This document shows positions 3,532 to 6,610 of a DNA stretch of 6,610 nucleotides, piece by piece (the stretch's first letter is position 1; each line of letters starts with the position of its first letter). Below the pieces are notes generated by a model. The model ran no database searches and was not told where the DNA came from. It worked only from the letters and a program-made list of their open reading frames with translations. Both the position numbers and the translations under genes were made by a program. Source of the stretch: Pseudomonadota bacterium (lineage in GTDB: Bacteria; Pseudomonadota; Gammaproteobacteria; Burkholderiales; Burkholderiaceae_B). The DNA lies in the NCBI GenBank assembly GCA_023432075.1, contig JAEYVD010000103.1, forward strand, positions 1 to 6,610, read 5' to 3'.

Positions 3532-6336
3532 CTAGCCGGCCTGCGATGCCGCGGCCGCGTAGCCGCCCTGATGGCTTGCCAGCCGCGCATACACGCCTTG
3601 CTTGCGCAGCAGCTGATCGTGCGTGCCGGACTCGGCCAGCGTGCCGCGGTCCAGCACCAGGATCAGATCGGCGTCGCGGATGGTGGACAAACGATGGGCA
3701 ATCACGAGCGTCGTGCGGTGGCGCATCAGCACGTCCAGCGCGCCGCGCACCTGCATTTCCGACAGCGTGTCCAGGTGCGAGGTGGCCTCGTCCAGAATCA
3801 GCACCGGCGCGTTTTTCAGGAAGGCGCGGGCGATCGAGATGCGTTGGCGCTGGCCGCCCGACAACTGCATGCCGCGTTCGCCAACGCGCGTGGCCAGGCC
3901 CTCGGGCAAGCGCTTGACGAAGTCGCCCAGCGCCGCGTGTTCCAGCGCGCGCATCAGGTCTTCGCGGCTGGCCTCGGGGCGGGCCAGCCGGATATTGCCT
4001 TCGAGCGTGTCGTTGAACAGGTAGGTGTCCTGCGTCACCAGCGCCACGCGCTCGCGCAGGCCGTCGAGCCTAAGCTGCCGCACGTCCACGCCGTCCAGCT
4101 TGACCGCGCCTTCCCGCGGGTCCCAGAAGCGCAACAGCAGACTGGCCACCGTGCTCTTGCCGGCGCCCGAGGCGCCCACGATCGCCACGGTGGCGCCGGC
4201 CGGCACGGTGAAGCTGAGGTCGTGCAGGGTGTCCTGGCGCTTGCCGGGATAGGCAAAACTGACGCGATCGAAGGCGAGCGACAGGCCGTGCGCCGCGACC
4301 GGCGCGGGCAGGGGGCCGTCCACGACCGGTTCGGGTTCGTTGGCGACCACGTGCAGGCGGCGCGTGGCGGCGATGGTGTCAGCCAGTTGCCGGCTGACCT
4401 GCGAGATCTCCGACACGGGCAGGAACGTGGCCAGCGCAATCAGCACCAGCAGGGGCAGCATGCCGGCGGACAGCGCGCCCGCTTGCACCTGCAACGCGCC
4501 CACGACCGCCACGGCAAGGCCGCCCAGACCCATCGCGGTTTCGAACCAGGCGGTCTGGCGCGACAGGTCGCGCAGAATGGCAAGACGCCGCTCGCGGTAA
4601 TGGTCGGCGACCTTCAGGAACTGGTCCCGGCGCCGGCCGGTGGCCTGGAAGGCGGTCAAGTCCGCAAGACCCTGGATGGTGTCGGTGGTGTGGGCGCTCA
4701 TTTCGCCCAACGCCTGGCGCGCCTTGTCGCCCAGGGCGTCCACGCGCTGGCGGCCGCGCACCGGCGACAGCAGCGCGTAGGCCAGGAAGGGCAGCAGCGC
4801 CAGCGCGACTGGCCAGCTGTAAAACCCCAGAAAGCCAAGCACGGACAGCGGCACCAGTACCGACACAATGGCCGGCGCGATGGTGTGCGCGTAGAAATAC
4901 TCCACCATCTCCACGTCTTGGGTGGCCAGCGCCACCAGGTCGCCGGAGCGGCGCTGCAGCAGATAGGCGGGCGCCAGCCGTTCGAGCTTGTCGTAGAGCT
5001 TGACGCGCATGTCGGCAAGCAGCTGATAGGCCATTGCGTGCGCCAGCCACGATTCGAGCCAGTGGAAAAGGGCGGCCAGCGGCGCGGCGATCAAGAGGCC
5101 AGCGACAAGCGCGCCGGTCTCGCGGCCATCGCGGATGGCGGCCACGATCAGGGCGCTGAACACGCCCACGCCGATGAAGGCGGCAACGCGCGCCACGCCC
5201 AGCAGGATGGTCGCAATCAGCGTGCCGCGCCACGGCCGCACCACCGACAACAGCGTGCCCAGCGTGGCGCGCCAGCCGACCTGTTCGGCGTCGGCGTCCA
5301 GCGAGCGCAGGGCGGGGCCCTGGCCGTTGCCGTCGTCCGGGACGGCGGCCCGTGCCGTGTCGGGCCGCGCGGCGGGCGTCGTGCCCGCGGCGGGATTCCG
5401 ATGCGCGGCGGCCTGTTCGTGCATCAGCCGGTGGTACAGCCCGCCTTGGCGCATCAGCGCGGCATGGGGTCCCGATTCCGCCACGCGGCCCTGGTCCAGG
5501 ACCAGGATGCGGTCGGCGCCGATCACGCTGGCCAGGCGGTGGGCCAGAATGAGTGTCGTGCGGCCGGCCATCAGACGGTCAAGCGCCTGCTGGATCAGCG
5601 CCTCGTTCTCGGTGTCCACCGACGACAGCGCCTCGTCCAGGATCAGGATGGGCGCATCGCGCAGCAGGGCTCGGGCGATCGCCACGCGCTGGCGCTGGCC
5701 GCCCGACAATTGCAGGCCGCGTTCGCCGATGCGCGTGGCGTAGCCGTCGGGCAGCGCCATGATGAAGTCGTCGATGTTGGCGGCGCGCGCGGCCGCGCGC
5801 ACTTCGTCCTGGGTGGCGTCTGGGCGGCCCAGCCGCAGGTTGTCGTCGATGGTGCCGTGAAACAGCGTGATGTCCTGGCTGACCAGCGCAAAGTGCGACA
5901 GCAGGAACTGCGTGTCCAGCGTATTGATGTCGTGTCCGCCGACCCGCACCACGCCGCCTTGCGGCACGCATTCGCGCAGCAGCAGCCGCACGATGGTGGA
6001 CTTGCCTGCGCCGCTGGGGCCGACCACGCCAACGCGCTCGCCCGCCGCGATGCGAAATACCAGGCCCTGGTGGGTAGCGCGTTCGGGCGTATACGAAAAC
6101 GCCACGTCGTCGAATTCGATGGTGGGCGCCAGGCGGGCGGCGCCCGTTTGCCCGGCGCCCGCTTGCCCGGCGGTGTCCGGGGCGGGCGTCAGCGGTTGCG
6201 CGTCCATCAGCGCGTGGATGCTGGCGGCGGCCGATTGGCCCAGCATGCCCCGGTGCAGCACCGCGCGCAGGTCACGCAGCGGCCGGAAGATCTCGGTGCC
6301 TGCCATCAGCACGATCAACAGCGCCTCGACGCTCAT
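3532..6336 (-). CDS. Tandem ABC exporter (CydDC-like), 3' reading frame: last helix of TMD1, NBD1, TMD2, NBD2
   Basis: Counting from the ATG at 6336 this frame has 934 residues. It opens in the last helix of a first transmembrane domain (residues 5-20), followed by NBD1 with Walker A GPSGAGKST (106-114), Gln154, signature LSGGQRQ (210-216), Walker B LILDE (Glu235) and His266. A polar Ala/Pro-rich linker (about 307-350) leads to a second transmembrane domain with helices near 372-400, 408-427, 487-505, 507-525, 600-620 and 626-645. NBD2 follows with GASGAGKST (721-729), Gln769, LSGGQRQ (825-831), LILDE (Glu850) and His881. Both ATPase domains look intact. The order and style resemble fused CydD-CydC (cysteine/glutathione export for cytochrome bd assembly) and siderophore-type exporters; no substrate gene is nearby. 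The real protein should begin upstream in another frame, so this is the 3' part of a frameshifted gene rather than a natural start. A GTG at 6357 is also in frame. Confidence 0.9.
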   Translation of the reverse strand: MSVEALLIVLMAGTEIFRPLRDLRAVLHRGMLGQSAAASIHALMDAQPLTPAPDTAGQAGAGQTGAARLAPTIEFDDVAFSYTPERATHQGLVFRIAAGERVGVVGPSGAGKSTIVRLLLRECVPQGGVVRVGGHDINTLDTQFLLSHFALVSQDITLFHGTIDDNLRLGRPDATQDEVRAAARAANIDDFIMALPDGYATRIGERGLQLSGGQRQRVAIARALLRDAPILILDEALSSVDTENEALIQQALDRLMAGRTTLILAHRLASVIGADRILVLDQGRVAESGPHAALMRQGGLYHRLMHEQAAAHRNPAAGTTPAARPDTARAAVPDDGNGQGPALRSLDADAEQVGWRATLGTLLSVVRPWRGTLIATILLGVARVAAFIGVGVFSALIVAAIRDGRETGALVAGLLIAAPLAALFHWLESWLAHAMAYQLLADMRVKLYDKLERLAPAYLLQRRSGDLVALATQDVEMVEYFYAHTIAPAIVSVLVPLSVLGFLGFYSWPVALALLPFLAYALLSPVRGRQRVDALGDKARQALGEMSAHTTDTIQGLADLTAFQATGRRRDQFLKVADHYRERRLAILRDLSRQTAWFETAMGLGGLAVAVVGALQVQAGALSAGMLPLLVLIALATFLPVSEISQVSRQLADTIAATRRLHVVANEPEPVVDGPLPAPVAAHGLSLAFDRVSFAYPGKRQDTLHDLSFTVPAGATVAIVGASGAGKSTVASLLLRFWDPREGAVKLDGVDVRQLRLDGLRERVALVTQDTYLFNDTLEGNIRLARPEASREDLMRALEHAALGDFVKRLPEGLATRVGERGMQLSGGQRQRISIARAFLKNAPVLILDEATSHLDTLSEMQVRGALDVLMRHRTTLVIAHRLSTIRDADLILVLDRGTLAESGTHDQLLRKQGVYARLASHQGGYAAAASQAG
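6139..6168. repeat. 15-bp imperfect tandem duplication between TMD1 and NBD1
   Basis: Two adjacent 15-bp units (6139-6153 and 6154-6168) differ at one base. On the minus strand they give a Gly/Ala/Gln-rich stretch (GQAGAGQTGA, residues 58-67) between the end of TMD1 and NBD1. The unit is a multiple of three, so it is frame-neutral and probably just a loop expansion. Confidence 0.6.
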
Positions 6337-6610
6337 GTCGCAGCGGCGACGCGCCACGCGCCCAGCGTCAGCGCCAGGGCGGCGCCCAGCGCCACGCCCA
6401 GGTCACTGATGCCGCGCGTCAGCAGGCTGACGGACAGCACCCAGAAGGTGTTGTCCGACAGGCTGCGCGCGCGGGCCGCCAGCCATTCGCCCCAGGCCTT
6501 GCCCTGGCCATACGACTTGAGCGTGGGCAGGCCCTGCACGGCGTCCAGGAATTCTTCGCCAAATTCGTTCAGCGACCGGCTGCGCGCCAGGCTGGCGCGC
6601 CGGTCCAGCA
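6333..6610 (-). CDS. Tandem ABC exporter, 5' reading frame: part of TMD1 (runs off the right edge, ends early at a frameshift)
   Basis: The frame is open from the right edge to a TGA at 6335-6333, giving 91 full codons. It reads as the middle of an exporter transmembrane domain: LNEFGEEFLDAVQGLPTLKSYG is the cytoplasmic coupling stretch typical of CydD-like proteins, and about 30 residues later a helix pair (ISDLGVALGAALALTLGAWRVA region) ends the frame. The sequence then stops, while the expected continuation (DMSVEALL... with helix 6 and NBD1) lies in the next frame. Together the two frames make one protein that I estimate at about 1,200 residues when the missing N-terminal part beyond the window is included. 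The stop codon overlaps the ATG at 6336 (ATGA), but the split falls inside a membrane domain, so this is not a natural gene boundary. Confidence 0.85.
   Translation of the reverse strand, partial: LDRRASLARSRSLNEFGEEFLDAVQGLPTLKSYGQGKAWGEWLAARARSLSDNTFWVLSVSLLTRGISDLGVALGAALALTLGAWRVAAAT
6337..6350 (-). other. Frameshift site splitting the tandem ABC gene
   Basis: On the minus strand the 5' frame reads Arg-Val-Ala-Ala then Ala-Thr-stop, whereas the 3' frame reads Asp-Met-Ser-Val-Glu. Adding one base between about 6340 and 6342 (for example one extra C on the plus strand, making a Gly codon) joins them. No slippery heptamer suited to programmed frameshifting is seen. It is either a true inactivating deletion or a sequencing error. 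Confidence 0.8.

Noticed and set aside
6333..6342. Programmed ribosomal frameshift in the tandem ABC gene
   Set aside because: No slippery heptamer or obvious stimulatory Shine-Dalgarno is present at the join, and exporters of this kind are not known to use one; a deletion or base-call error is simpler.

Overview
The window is GC-rich DNA with dense genes, strong G/C bias at third codon positions and short intergenic gaps. Gene content and protein style suggest a betaproteobacterium of the Alcaligenaceae (Bordetella/Achromobacter-like). That assignment is an inference from composition and family resemblance, not from a search.

Layout. Positions 1-584 (minus, cut by the left edge) encode the DJ-1/PfpI-like sensor half of a GlxA-type transcriptional regulator. 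It is divergent from a plus-strand isonitrile hydratase-like enzyme at 597-1271. A 9-bp tandem repeat lies near the start of the regulator, in the space between the two genes' start codons. The enzyme gene converges, with a 16-bp gap, on a minus-strand half-size type I ABC exporter (1288-3180). Upstream of that exporter is a 351-bp interval (3181-3531). It holds a good sigma70-type promoter, an inverted repeat at the predicted transcription start, a 17-codon upstream ORF with a strong Shine-Dalgarno, two stem-loops with competing arms, and a palindrome. From 3532 to the right edge, also on the minus strand, runs a tandem (TMD-NBD-TMD-NBD) ABC exporter of CydDC-like style. It is broken by an apparent single-base deletion near 6340, between the last two membrane helices of its first half.

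How the parts may work together. The regulator and hydratase-like enzyme share a fold and are divergent, which fits a local regulator-enzyme pair. The two ABC genes point the same way, but the 1288-3180 exporter has its own promoter and a long structured leader, so it is probably controlled separately. The leader is the most interesting part of the window: its layout (promoter, short translated ORF, mutually exclusive hairpins, exporter) resembles a ribosome-dependent attenuation or leader-peptide sensor. No RNA folding or homology search could be run, so this remains a hypothesis. I see no CRISPR array, tRNA, rRNA, insertion sequence or phage gene.
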